Source: Rubritalea squalenifaciens DSM 18772
GTDB lineage: Bacteria; Verrucomicrobiota; Verrucomicrobiia; Verrucomicrobiales; Akkermansiaceae
Reading direction: 5' to 3'
Length of the DNA stretch: 64,000 nt
Assembly (NCBI RefSeq): GCF_900141815.1
Contig: NZ_FQYR01000003.1
Coordinates: forward strand, 1-64,000
Shown: positions 21,659 to 31,327 of the stretch, piece by piece
Numbering within the stretch: position 1 is the first letter of the stretch
Layout: every line of letters starts with the position of its first letter
The notes under the pieces: generated by a model
Databases searched by the model: none
Seen by the model: the letters and a program-made list of their open reading frames with translations, nothing else
What the model was told of the DNA's origin: nothing
Position numbers and translations under genes: made by a program

Positions 21659-22972
21659 ATGAAGAAATCAGCGTTCATTCTAACCAGTCTGGGAATCGCG
21701 AGTTTATTATCCTCTTGCCAAAATACCTCACCCACGTTGGTTGAACCCATCGGGGGATTGGGAGTCAAGGGGGCTGATACCAGCGAAGCGAGGGCCTATA
21801 CAGTGTCCTCAAGTGCTAGTGTAGATGACCTGATTGACTTGATGGAAAAGCATCAGCCGGCCTTGATCTCTGCTGCCGCAGAAGTAGAGCGGCTTCGTGC
21901 CCAGTCCGTGGTAGATGCATCTCTGCCAGACCCAATGGTTAAATTGACTGCAGGTGATATGGCCGAGACCGCCGCAGGTAAAGTCGAGGCGATGATAGGC
22001 GTGGAGCAGAAAATTCCTCATCTGGGTAAGCTCAGTGCACTAAAAGGCCGCACCCTGGAACAGGTGAAAGCGGCGTCAGCCGCACGGCAAACGATATCCT
22101 TGAAGCTGGCCTATCAGTTACGTAATGCCTACTGGAGTTACTATCAGGACCATCAGAGCATCGGGATTCACCAGCAGAACAAGGCGCTCCTGAATGACCT
22201 CCGCCAGAGTGTGGAGGCCAGGGTTGCCGCTGGTGGAGCAGCTCAAGAGGATCTGTTGAGAATCTCTACGGAGATTGCCAAAGTAGATCGTGAGATTATC
22301 CAGCTACGGAGAAATCTGGCAACTTATCGTGCTACACTGAATACCCTGCTGTTCAGGCCTCCGTCTTCGAATCTTCCGGCCCCGAGGTATAGTGGGGCTA
22401 CGCTGAGTAACCAGGAAATGCACGTGGTAGCGAATAGCCATCCGGAAATTCGCCAGGCACTTGCCCAGATGAGGGCTGCGGAGCAGAGCATTCGCTTGGC
22501 AAAGCTCCAGCGATCACCTGATTTTGTGGCTGGTCTGAGCTATGGTGCGGTCTCTTCTTCTGGTTTGGCGCCTTCCGCCAATGGCCGTGATCAAGTCATG
22601 GGGACCATTGGAATGAGCATTCCTCTCTGGGAAAAGAAAAACCGGGCTGTGGAGGCTAGTGCACGCTCTGCCTTGGATGCGGCGAAAGCTGGTACCAGTG
22701 TGGTCAGGCAAAATTTGCGATCTGAAGCGGCCTCTGCTGCAGCGGACATTTCCGCTCAGCAGGAGCTCATCAGTCTGTTTGACAAGCGGATCATTCCCGA
22801 CAGCAAGCAGGCCTTTGAATTGTCTACGACGGCTTACTCGAACGGTAAGTCATCCTTCACGGACGTGATCGATACCTGGCGGCAGCTGCTGAACTATGAG
22901 CTACAGCAAGTGGCTAACAAAGCTTCTTTGGGGAAAGCGACCGCGCGATTCAAGTACGCAACGAATAGTTAA
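21659..22972 (+). CDS. TolC/CusC-like outer-membrane efflux lipoprotein
   Basis: 437 residues with lipoprotein signal (SLGIASLLSSC, Cys20). Two long helical repeats typical of outer membrane efflux proteins follow: one with ALISAAAEVERLRAQ and one with HPEIRQALAQMRAAEQSIRL; the latter resembles the conserved 'hP......A.....A' of the family. It forms the trimeric outer-membrane channel of a tripartite pump. It is 24 bp upstream of the adaptor gene, and AAAGGAG precedes that gene, so they are co-transcribed. Confidence 0.85.
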   Translation: MKKSAFILTSLGIASLLSSCQNTSPTLVEPIGGLGVKGADTSEARAYTVSSSASVDDLIDLMEKHQPALISAAAEVERLRAQSVVDASLPDPMVKLTAGDMAETAAGKVEAMIGVEQKIPHLGKLSALKGRTLEQVKAASAARQTISLKLAYQLRNAYWSYYQDHQSIGIHQQNKALLNDLRQSVEARVAAGGAAQEDLLRISTEIAKVDREIIQLRRNLATYRATLNTLLFRPPSSNLPAPRYSGATLSNQEMHVVANSHPEIRQALAQMRAAEQSIRLAKLQRSPDFVAGLSYGAVSSSGLAPSANGRDQVMGTIGMSIPLWEKKNRAVEASARSALDAAKAGTSVVRQNLRSEAASAAADISAQQELISLFDKRIIPDSKQAFELSTTAYSNGKSSFTDVIDTWRQLLNYELQQVANKASLGKATARFKYATNS

Positions 22973-22996
22973 CATACCAAATTTAAAGGAGTAATC

Positions 22997-24940
22997 ATGA
23001 AACGATTATTGAAACTAGTACCAATCCTTCTGGTGCTTGGTGTCACCTTTTACGTCGGCTGGTGGATCGGTCATCCTGGATCGGAAAAGGCTGACCAGAC
23101 GGAGAAGGCGAGTGATACCTGGTGGACATGCTCCATGCATCCTCAAATCAAGCAGCCCAGCCCCGGCTTATGCCCGATCTGCAATATGGACCTTATCCCG
23201 ATGAGTGGAGGGGGAGAAGAGGATGGACCTACGACACTCACGGTAAGTGAGTCGACCGCGAAGGCCCAGAACATCAGGATTAGCCCCGTAGTAGCTCGTC
23301 ATGCAGCGCGAAACATCGATTTGGTAGGAACTGTTGCCGCGGACGAGAGAACCTTGTCACGCGTGACTGCCAGGGTATCCGGCCGGATAGATCGCTTGTT
23401 TGTAGACTACACAGGCGTGCCAGTGCGTAAGGGCGATCATTTGGCGAGTATCTATTCTCCGTCACTCTTAGTGGCTCAGCAGGAGCTGATACAGGCCAAG
23501 AGAAACCTCGATGCAGGATCAGGTGCGAATGCTTCATTGCAAAGTACTCGTCAGGCGCTTTATCGCGCTGCTCGCGAAAAGCTCAGGCTTCTGGAGCTGA
23601 CAGAGGATCAAATCAATGACATCGAAAAACAAGCTAGCCCGAGTGACCACCTGACCTTGTATGCTCCACAGTCTGGTATCGTGTTAGACCTGAATGTCAG
23701 GGAGGGAGACTATATCCAGACTGGACAGGTTCTGTTCTCTCTGGCGGATCTATCGAGCGTGTGGGTGAATTTGGAGGCCTATGAGCAGGATTTGCCATGG
23801 CTGCGGTTTGCTCAAGAAGTGAGCTTCACGACTCAGGCTGCTCCAGGAGAGACATTTCAGGGTCGCATCGCTTTTATCGATCCGGTTGTGGATCCGGCAA
23901 CCCGCACTGCTCGAGTCAGGGTCAATGTCAAAAACCCTGATGGGCTGCTGAAGCCGGGGATGTTTGTCCGCGGTGCGGTGACTTCTACTCTAACAGGTAA
24001 AGGTTATCTGCTGGAAGCCTCACTGAAGGGCAAGTGGGTCTCACCAATGCATCCGGAAATCATCAAGGATGGTCCGGGTAAATGCGATATCTGTGGCATG
24101 GATTTGGTTCCAGCTGAGCAGCTTGGATTCCGAATGGATGAGGGGGGTGCCAAAGCTCCATTATTGGTGCCAGCATCTGCGGTGCTGCGGACTGGGGGTC
24201 GCGCTATTGTCTACAAGAGGCTCAAGCCTGAAGGAGAGTCTCTTAAATTCCAAGGGACTGAAATTATCTTGGGACCAAGAGTGGGGGATTCATACATCGT
24301 AGCGGGTGGTCTCAGCGAAGGAGATTTTGTGGTCACGCAAGGAGCCTTCAAGATCGACTCTGAGCTGCAGATCAGAGCTAAGCAGAACATGATGTCCATG
24401 CCTGCATCCTATGCAGGACCTCCTGTACCCAGCAAAGCCTTGGATAAGGGCCAGCTCAAGGCTCTCAATGATCTACTGGTGACGTACATGAGTCTGACAC
24501 GTCATTTAGCCCACGACCGTGAGGCAGAAGCTGCCAAGCTCATCCCGGATTTGATTAAACAAGGTCAGGTCATGAAACAACCAGCCATCCAATCAGCTAC
24601 CCGGGCTTTTGAGGGAAAGCGTAACAGGGATCAAATCACCCAGGGATTGCCTGCGCTCACAGCTGCGTTGGCGGATGTTGTGCGGAACCGTGCAGCCGAC
24701 CAGTTAGAGACTCCCGTTTATCTTGTCCATTGCCCGATGGCGATGAATGACAAAGGGGCAGACTGGCTACAAATCAATCAAGAGGTGGAAAATCCTTACT
24801 TCGGATCAGAGATGTTCAGCTGTGGCTTGGTGAAGGCTCAGCTCACCGTGAAGGGGGATAAATCGGCACAAGGCCAGGACTCTGAACCCCAGGTTGAACC
24901 CAATCGACCAGAAGGGGGACATGAAGGGCACAATCACTAA
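22997..24940 (+). CDS. CusB-like RND periplasmic adaptor with two metal-binding modules
   Basis: 647 residues, long for CusB (~400). After a single N-terminal membrane anchor (LVPILLVLGVTFYVGWWI), residues ~42-69 form a heavy-metal-binding domain (TCSMHPQI then CPICNMDLIPM). The lipoyl/hairpin and beta-barrel parts follow (ENIRISP-like strand, VTARVSGRID, QSGIVLDLNVREGDYIQTG, VWVNLEAYEQDL). A second metal module (SPMHPEIIKDGPGKCDICGM, ~residues 346-366) is inserted after the barrel, then a membrane-proximal part. The C-terminus is a DUF3347 domain (LVTYMSLTRHLA and CPMAMNDKGADWLQ). It links the pump to the TolC-like channel and probably passes copper or silver to it. Confidence 0.9.
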   Translation: MKRLLKLVPILLVLGVTFYVGWWIGHPGSEKADQTEKASDTWWTCSMHPQIKQPSPGLCPICNMDLIPMSGGGEEDGPTTLTVSESTAKAQNIRISPVVARHAARNIDLVGTVAADERTLSRVTARVSGRIDRLFVDYTGVPVRKGDHLASIYSPSLLVAQQELIQAKRNLDAGSGANASLQSTRQALYRAAREKLRLLELTEDQINDIEKQASPSDHLTLYAPQSGIVLDLNVREGDYIQTGQVLFSLADLSSVWVNLEAYEQDLPWLRFAQEVSFTTQAAPGETFQGRIAFIDPVVDPATRTARVRVNVKNPDGLLKPGMFVRGAVTSTLTGKGYLLEASLKGKWVSPMHPEIIKDGPGKCDICGMDLVPAEQLGFRMDEGGAKAPLLVPASAVLRTGGRAIVYKRLKPEGESLKFQGTEIILGPRVGDSYIVAGGLSEGDFVVTQGAFKIDSELQIRAKQNMMSMPASYAGPPVPSKALDKGQLKALNDLLVTYMSLTRHLAHDREAEAAKLIPDLIKQGQVMKQPAIQSATRAFEGKRNRDQITQGLPALTAALADVVRNRAADQLETPVYLVHCPMAMNDKGADWLQINQEVENPYFGSEMFSCGLVKAQLTVKGDKSAQGQDSEPQVEPNRPEGGHEGHNH

Positions 24941-24964
24941 TTTGAATATTCACGAAACCAATTC

Positions 24965-27900
24965 ATGAGTTCATTGATACAGTTCTGCCTGCGGCAAAAG
25001 CTTGTCGTCATTCTCTTGTTGGCCTTTTTCGTAGGCTGGGGAATACGTGTGGCTCCGTTTGACTGGGAGACAAAGATCATTCCTCGCGATCCTGTGGCGG
25101 TCGACGCCATTCCGAATCTGGGCGATAACCAACAGATCGTCTTTACGCCCTGGTCCGGGCGTTCACCGAAGGATGTAGATGATCAGATTACTTACCCGAT
25201 GACGGTTGCCTTGATGGGGGTTCCGGGAGTGAAAGAGGTGAGGTCGTATTCCTATTTCGGTTTCTCCTCAATCTACCTGGTCTTTGAGGAGGATATTGAT
25301 TTCTATTGGTCCCGCTCCCGGGTTCTGGAGAAACTCAATTCCTTGCCCAGCGGAACCTTACCTGAGGGGGCGACCCCGGCACTCGGCCCGGATGCTACCG
25401 GACTGGGGCAGATATTCTGGTATACGCTGGAGGGACTGGATCCTGATGGAAATAGAGTGGGAGGCTGGGACCTGGATGAACTGAGAGCCATCCAAGACTG
25501 GCAAGTACGGTACGCTCTTCAGGGAACACCGGGAGTCGCGGAAGTTTCCTCCATTGGGGGATATGTGCGGGAGTACCAGGTGGATATAGACCCGGACGCC
25601 TTGAGGTCTCAGAAAATCACTTTGGTACAGGTGGCCAATGCAGTGCGAGCCTCGAACAAGGAGACGGGTGCTCGTAACCTCTCGATCAATGGCGTGGAGT
25701 ATATCATCCGCGGAGTAGGTTATGTCAAAGAGCTTGATGACATCCGCAAGGCGGTCGTGGCCTCTCGCAACGGGACTCCCATCACTGTAGGGGATGTGGC
25801 CAGTGTCTCGCTGGGGCCGGCACAGCGCAGAGGCGCTCTGGATAAGAATGGCCAAGAAGCAGTGGGAGGAGTGGTAGTAGCCCGCTTTGGAGAGAACCCA
25901 CTGGAGGTTATTCAAAAGACGAAAGCGAATATCGAGAATCTGACCAGCGGCTTACCTCAGCGTGCTGTAATCCTGTGGGATAAAACAACACCAATGGAAG
26001 TCCGTGAGTTTTTTGCTGAACTGGAGCTTCCTGAGTCTGCGAGTGAGAAGGAAAAGACCACTCAGCTTACGAAGTATCTTCAGAGTCATCCTCGCGATCA
26101 ATGGCCTGAGTGGGCGACACTTTCCAAGGTGACCCTGGTGCCATTCTATGACCGCACGGGATTGATTGGTGAAACACTGGGGACTCTCAATGATGCTCTC
26201 TATCAGCAGATCCTGATTACGATCATTGTGGTGGTTATCATGGTCCTGCATTTGCGCTCGTCCATATTGATCAGTGCCATGCTGCCCTTGGCCGTGCTGA
26301 TTACATTTATCGCGATGAAGCTCTTTGGAGTGGATGCCAATGTCGTTGCGCTCGCAGGGATTGCGATCGCTATTGGTACCGTGGTGGACATCGGGATTGT
26401 GCTCACGGAAAATATTTTGAAGCATCTGAAGGAAGCTGATCCTGATGAATCCAGACTGGAGGTAATCCAACGAGCGTCCACAGAAGTAGCCTCAGCGGTG
26501 ACAACTTCCGTGGCCACCACGGTGACCTCATTCCTCCCAGTGTTTCTTTTGACTGGAGAAAATGGCAGGTTGTATCGACCTCTGGCGTTTACCAAGACCT
26601 TCGCTCTGAGTGCGTCTTTGATTGTAGCCATTACGATTATTCCACCGGTGGCGCACATGCTCATGCGGAGGTGGTCAAAGCAGAAAGAGTCGGAAAAACG
26701 GCCAAGCTTGATTGGCAAGATCATGAAGTCCAGATCGACTAATCTAGGGATCTCGATAGCTGTTGCTATGGTCGTAGGGTGGCTCTTGGCTGGCGACTGG
26801 GCCCCACTGGGGCTGGACAGGGCACATCTGTCTAATTTCTTCTTTGTATTCCTGATCGTAGGCTCGCTGCTGTTCTTCTTCTGGTTATTCCAGAAGGTCT
26901 ATGTGCGGGTGCTTCGCTGGTGCTTGGGAAACAAAGTTTTGTTCCTCAGTGTACCGATGGTTCTGCTGATGCTGGCTTTAGTGATCTGGAAAGGCTTTGC
27001 TCCTGTGGTGAGCTGGATCCCAGGTGGAACAGCCGTTGCTGAGAGTACTTTTGGGAAAGATCTTCAGAATCATTTCCCGGGGCTGAAGAACGAGAATAGG
27101 CCAAGACTGGATGAGGGGTCATTCCTACTTATGCCAACTACCAGTACTCATGCTGATATTGGGGAAGCCATGGATGCCCTGCGCCAGTTGGATGAAGCAG
27201 TCTCGAAAATTCCAGAGGTGACTTTAGTTGTCGGCAAGTTGGGGCGGGCTGAATCAGCGCTCGATCCAGCGCCTATATCCATGTTCGAAAACGTGATTCA
27301 GTATGCACCTGAGTTCAAACAGGACGAGCATGGGCGGCCGATCAAGTACCGCTACGATGAAGACACCGAATCCTATGTTTATAGTGATCAAGGAGAGTTG
27401 ATTCCAGATGAGTCAGGTAGACCATTCCGCCAATGGAGGCCACACATCAAGTCGCCTGACGACATCTGGCGTGAGATCGAGAAAGCGGCCTTTGTGCTCG
27501 GGACGACTTCCGCGCCTAAGCTCATGCCGATTGAAACGCGTCTAGTCATGCTGCAGACAGGCATGAGGGCTCCAATGGGGCTTAAGATCAAAGGCCCAGA
27601 TCTGGATACCATCGAGAAAGTGGGAGTTGAGATTGAAACCTTGCTCAAAGACTCGGGTGTCGATGGTCTGAATCCAGCCACGGTGATTGCCGACAGGATT
27701 GTTGGTAAGCCTTACCTGGAGGTTATTCCTGATCGCGAAGCTGCCGCCCGTTATGGGCTGAATGTGGCAGACATTCACGATGCCCTGGAGATGGCTGTGG
27801 GAGGCAAACCAGTGACGACAACCATCGAGGGGAGAGAGCGTTTCTCTGTCCGGGTCCGCTACATGAGGGAAAAGAGGGACAACATTGAAGATCTCCAACA

Positions 27901-28753
27901 GGTGCTGCTCACCGCTCAAGATGGAGCTCTCATTCCTCTCTCTCAGATTGCACGTGTGCATTATGTGAGAGGTCCGCAAATGATCAAAAGTGAGGACACC
28001 TTCCTGACTGGCTATGTGACCTTTGATAAGATGGACGACGCAGCTCAGCTCGATGTTATCGAGCGGGTGAAGGATTATCTGGAGAAGATGCAGGAAGAGC
28101 GACGTTTAATCCTTCCACCGGGAGTGTCCTATCGCTTTGCAGGCTCCTATGAGGAGAAGCAAGAGTTCGACCGGAACATGCGGTTGATCTTACCAGTGAC
28201 ACTTTTTGTGATCTTTGTGATCCTTTATCTGCAGTTCCGTTCGGTACCGACAACATTGACACTGCTGACCGCGATTGCCGTGGCCTGCTCAGGAGGTTTC
28301 CTCATGCTTTGGTTGTATGCACAGCCTGGCTTCCTTGATATCAATCTGTTTGGAGCTAACCTGCGTGATCTGTTTCAAGTGAGAGAGGTGGCATTATCCA
28401 CGGCCGTATGGGTGGGCTTCATCGCATTGTTTGGTATTGCCACGGATGATGGTGTGGTCATCACTACCTATCTGAAGCAGTCTATCGAGAAGCATAGCCC
28501 CAGTGACAAAGAGGGGATCAGAAAAGCTGTGGTAGAAGCCGGAGCACGACGTGTAAGGCCTTGTCTGATGACCACCGCGACCACTCTGCTGGCGCTCCTG
28601 CCGGTTCTGACCTCAACCGGGCGTGGCTCAGATATCATGCTGCCGATGGCGATTCCGGTATTTGGTGGAATGACTATCGAACTGCTGACAATGTTTGTCG
28701 TCCCGACGCTCTACTGCTGGCAGAAAGAGCTGAGATTGAAGCGACAGAAATAA
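24965..28753 (+). CDS. CusA/CzcA-family heavy-metal RND pump
   Basis: 1262 residues, about 200 longer than CusA (~1050). It has the HME-RND layout of two repeats: N-terminal helix, porter domain with TPWSGRSPKDVDDQITYPMT, then helices TM2-6 containing AIAIGTVVDIGIVLTEN, and a second set with GIATDDGVVITTYLKQ. The proton-relay Asp/Glu pattern is present though altered from the usual GAMVDAAIVMIEN. Extra sequence lies in the first half (FAELELPESASEKEKTTQLT) and around residue 780-850. It exports metal ions, probably Cu/Ag, from periplasm or cytoplasm. It is 24 bp after the adaptor gene, so it is the third member of one tripartite operon. Confidence 0.9.
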   Translation: MSSLIQFCLRQKLVVILLLAFFVGWGIRVAPFDWETKIIPRDPVAVDAIPNLGDNQQIVFTPWSGRSPKDVDDQITYPMTVALMGVPGVKEVRSYSYFGFSSIYLVFEEDIDFYWSRSRVLEKLNSLPSGTLPEGATPALGPDATGLGQIFWYTLEGLDPDGNRVGGWDLDELRAIQDWQVRYALQGTPGVAEVSSIGGYVREYQVDIDPDALRSQKITLVQVANAVRASNKETGARNLSINGVEYIIRGVGYVKELDDIRKAVVASRNGTPITVGDVASVSLGPAQRRGALDKNGQEAVGGVVVARFGENPLEVIQKTKANIENLTSGLPQRAVILWDKTTPMEVREFFAELELPESASEKEKTTQLTKYLQSHPRDQWPEWATLSKVTLVPFYDRTGLIGETLGTLNDALYQQILITIIVVVIMVLHLRSSILISAMLPLAVLITFIAMKLFGVDANVVALAGIAIAIGTVVDIGIVLTENILKHLKEADPDESRLEVIQRASTEVASAVTTSVATTVTSFLPVFLLTGENGRLYRPLAFTKTFALSASLIVAITIIPPVAHMLMRRWSKQKESEKRPSLIGKIMKSRSTNLGISIAVAMVVGWLLAGDWAPLGLDRAHLSNFFFVFLIVGSLLFFFWLFQKVYVRVLRWCLGNKVLFLSVPMVLLMLALVIWKGFAPVVSWIPGGTAVAESTFGKDLQNHFPGLKNENRPRLDEGSFLLMPTTSTHADIGEAMDALRQLDEAVSKIPEVTLVVGKLGRAESALDPAPISMFENVIQYAPEFKQDEHGRPIKYRYDEDTESYVYSDQGELIPDESGRPFRQWRPHIKSPDDIWREIEKAAFVLGTTSAPKLMPIETRLVMLQTGMRAPMGLKIKGPDLDTIEKVGVEIETLLKDSGVDGLNPATVIADRIVGKPYLEVIPDREAAARYGLNVADIHDALEMAVGGKPVTTTIEGRERFSVRVRYMREKRDNIEDLQQVLLTAQDGALIPLSQIARVHYVRGPQMIKSEDTFLTGYVTFDKMDDAAQLDVIERVKDYLEKMQEERRLILPPGVSYRFAGSYEEKQEFDRNMRLILPVTLFVIFVILYLQFRSVPTTLTLLTAIAVACSGGFLMLWLYAQPGFLDINLFGANLRDLFQVREVALSTAVWVGFIALFGIATDDGVVITTYLKQSIEKHSPSDKEGIRKAVVEAGARRVRPCLMTTATTLLALLPVLTSTGRGSDIMLPMAIPVFGGMTIELLTMFVVPTLYCWQKELRLKRQK

Positions 28754-28903
28754 CTGAGTTAAGTTAGAAAGACGAATGCATGGGCTGGTAGTCTCTCCAG
28801 TCCATGTTGTCGATAGGCTAGATTCTTCTGAGGGCGATGCCTGTAATGAGAATTCTGGAGGAGGGTTGATTACAAAACTGACTCAGTTGAGACATGAAAG
28901 TGA

Positions 28904-29497
28904 TCATAGTTTGAATATGGCAATATGGCGGTCGACAGATTTTCCCGGGGCATCTGGGAGAGGACGGGAATGGGGGTTTCGTATGGTATGAACGAGCTTG
29001 GCTCCCAATGACTGAATGGCTTGTAGAGCGAGAAAGTGCTCCCGGTCAAAATAGGAAGTAATGATGAGCAGCCCCTCGCTTTTGAGTGAGTGGAGAGCTT
29101 GGTCGTAGATTCGATGCCAAGTAAGGTCTCCATTCCAGAAATTCTGGTGGCGCATGAAGGCTACGTCGAACGGCTGACTGAGTTCGTCAACTTGATGGAG
29201 CTTTGAGGCGTCCTGAACGAGGAAGGCTGCCTGGGCGCCTTGTAATGATTTCCATCTGAGATTGGCCTCTGCAATCTCTCTGTCTCGGATATCGACTCCG
29301 ATCATGGTCAGTTCAGCAGCACAGGGGGAGAGGATTCTGTGGAGCACACCTGTTTCGTCAGCCCGGCCGCATGCGAGATTGAGAATCCTGAGATTTGACA
29401 GTTCAGACTTCAGGTATGGACGTAAGAGAGAGTCCAGCAGAGTGTGGAGTGTATCGAGATCGCTTTCGGTGTGTTGATTGGAAAAATCTAAGTCCAT
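28904..29497 (-). CDS. Class I SAM-dependent methyltransferase
   Basis: 197 residues with LRILNLACGRADETG (motif I, here LACGRA), MIGVDIRDREIAEANLRW (motif II acidic residue), LVQDASKLH and FDVAFMRHQNFWNG (motif IV). The SAM-binding fold is clear, the substrate is not. It is transcribed opposite to the metal operon and converges with it, and is divergent from the NahK-like kinase (about 60 bp). Confidence 0.75.
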   Translation of the reverse strand: MDLDFSNQHTESDLDTLHTLLDSLLRPYLKSELSNLRILNLACGRADETGVLHRILSPCAAELTMIGVDIRDREIAEANLRWKSLQGAQAAFLVQDASKLHQVDELSQPFDVAFMRHQNFWNGDLTWHRIYDQALHSLKSEGLLIITSYFDREHFLALQAIQSLGAKLVHTIRNPHSRPLPDAPGKSVDRHIAIFKL

Positions 29498-29557
29498 GTG
29501 AATTATGCCCCCAAAACATTGAAATAACTATGTCTGTGGGCTGCTTTCAGGTTTGCC

Positions 29558-30751
29558 TTGGAGGTATTCCATGCTACGACAGAGGAGTTATTAACTCAAC
29601 ACCAAGTCGCAGTGAACCCTTTCAACTCAGTAAACCAAGACGTGCAGAGCACGATTGAAACCATCAGTAACGAATTCGCGATTGCGGGTGAGTTTGTGGA
29701 GGGACACGAGATCAACTCGGGCTTGATTAATACGACCTACATTGCCACCTATGAAATGCCCAGTGGGGAGGTTCAGCGATACATTCTGCAGCGTATCAAT
29801 GAGAAGGTGTTCAAAGACCCACTAGCAGTTATGCATAATGTGGAATGTGTTACCCGTCATATCAACTGGAAGGTTTTGAGGGTGAAGAAAGATTTGGGTG
29901 GTCAAACTCTTAACCTCTACCCAGCTCGTGGTGGTCGCTTTTTCGCAGTAGGCAAGGGCGGCGGCATTTGGCGCTGCTATAACTACATCGAGGGATGTCA
30001 TACTTATGATATCGTGGAAAATACCCGCCAGGCTTATCAGGCTGCTCGGGCATTTGGTGCGTTCCAGGACCTCGTCTGCGATATTCCCGTCCAGGAAATT
30101 CTGGAGACGATCCCTGATTTCCACAATACGCCGAAGCGATACCAGCGACTCATGGAGGTGGTAGAGAAGGACCCATGTGGGAGGCTGAAAAATGTCTCAG
30201 CTGAAGTGGACTTTGTCCGTCAGCGTGAAAAGGTGTGCGGTCGTCTGATCGCACTGATGGAGGAGGGCTTGCTGCCTCGTCGTATTACTCACAATGATAC
30301 GAAGCTGAACAATGTCATGATTGATGCCGAGACAGATGAGGCGGTCTGTGTGATCGACTTGGATACCGTGATGCCTGGTCTCTCACTCTACGATTTTGGT
30401 GATTTGGTGAGAACGGCAACCAGCCCGGCGGCAGAGGATGAGACAGATCTCAGCAAGGTGGAGATGAGAATGCCGATGTTCGAAGCATTGGCTGAGGGCT
30501 ATATGGACGGGTGTGACTGCCTGACCAAAACTGAAATCGACCACCTAGTCTACGGTGGTAAAGTGATCACTCTAGAGACAGGTATTCGTTTCTTGACCGA
30601 TTACCTTGAGGGGGATGTTTATTTCAAAGCTCAGAGGGAAGGTCACAACTTGGATCGCTGCCGTACCCAGTTAAAACTCGTGGAACGCATCGAGGAAAAA
30701 GAAGAAGCCATGAACGCCTTTGTGCGCAGAGTGGCCAAAGGAAGGCGGTAA
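29558..30751 (+). CDS. NahK-like sugar kinase (APH fold)
   Basis: 397 residues. It has the aminoglycoside phosphotransferase-type fold: INSGLINTTYIATYE near the N-terminus, RYILQRINEKVFKDP, the catalytic loop ITHNDTKLNNVMID (Asp at THND), and VIDLDTVMPGLSLYDFGDLV (metal-binding DxD). This set matches the N-acetylhexosamine 1-kinase group, which phosphorylates GlcNAc/GalNAc at C1. The start is a TTG at 29558; a GTG at about codon 19 is a good alternative. No sugar-pathway partner gene is adjacent. Confidence 0.7.
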   Translation: MEVFHATTEELLTQHQVAVNPFNSVNQDVQSTIETISNEFAIAGEFVEGHEINSGLINTTYIATYEMPSGEVQRYILQRINEKVFKDPLAVMHNVECVTRHINWKVLRVKKDLGGQTLNLYPARGGRFFAVGKGGGIWRCYNYIEGCHTYDIVENTRQAYQAARAFGAFQDLVCDIPVQEILETIPDFHNTPKRYQRLMEVVEKDPCGRLKNVSAEVDFVRQREKVCGRLIALMEEGLLPRRITHNDTKLNNVMIDAETDEAVCVIDLDTVMPGLSLYDFGDLVRTATSPAAEDETDLSKVEMRMPMFEALAEGYMDGCDCLTKTEIDHLVYGGKVITLETGIRFLTDYLEGDVYFKAQREGHNLDRCRTQLKLVERIEEKEEAMNAFVRRVAKGRR

Positions 30752-30774
30752 TGAATATGGCCTTGGTAACTTTG

Positions 30775-31200
30775 CTACCAAGAAATACCCGCAGGTGGGC
30801 TATGTTCTAGACTGCTATCTACTGAGCCTACTCCAGAATCATATTCTTGGCAGAAGACCATGACTTCACCATGAGGTAGAATTGTGTTGGCTAGAGTATA
30901 GCTTCCTGATGATTGGGGGCATACAGGCATTTTAGGAAGTGCTTTATCGGCACCCACGAGATCTTGCATGGCAAGAGGTGAGCCTATGGATAGCTGGCCT
31001 ACATTTTGAGTCGAACGAATCGCTTTATGGATTTGATTCAAATTGGTGATGCATGCCGAGCGATTGGAGTGATTGATGTAATATTTTCCAGCCATAATCA
31101 AAGTTGAAACCAGTAAAATGATTACAGCGACAATGATGGTTAGCTCGATGATAGTTACACCTCTGCGTGATGCGGAAGCATTCAGGGATTGGGGGGACAT
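30775..31200 (-). CDS. Prepilin-like (type II pseudopilin) protein
   Basis: 141 residues. After an N-terminal leader SASRRG, the mature end VTIIELTIIVAVIILLVSTL is a type IV prepilin N-methylation segment with Glu at position +5. The rest has INLNQIHKAI-like helix and a Cys-containing C-terminal domain (CPQSSGSYTL, CQEYDSG). Verrucomicrobia and planctomycetes encode many such orphan pseudopilins. It would be processed by a prepilin peptidase. No secretion-system gene lies beside it. Confidence 0.75.
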   Translation of the reverse strand: MSPQSLNASASRRGVTIIELTIIVAVIILLVSTLIMAGKYYINHSNRSACITNLNQIHKAIRSTQNVGQLSIGSPLAMQDLVGADKALPKMPVCPQSSGSYTLANTILPHGEVMVFCQEYDSGVGSVDSSLEHSPPAGISW

Positions 31201-31277
31201 GATATACGAGGGGGGTTAGACTAATTTCCCTCTAACATCATCTGTAAATCAAGGTTTATTACTCTTTGTGAAACAAT

Positions 31278-31295
31278 ATTAACTTATGTGTTAAT
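31278..31295. promoter_or_regulatory. 6-bp inverted repeat near pseudopilin promoter
   Basis: ATTAAC (31278-31283) and GTTAAT (31290-31295) flank TTATGT about 80 bp upstream of the pseudopilin start. A regulator site is possible, but the match is short. Confidence 0.3.
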
Positions 31296-31327
31296 CAAAA
31301 GATATGTCCAGTTAACGCTCTCCGTAG

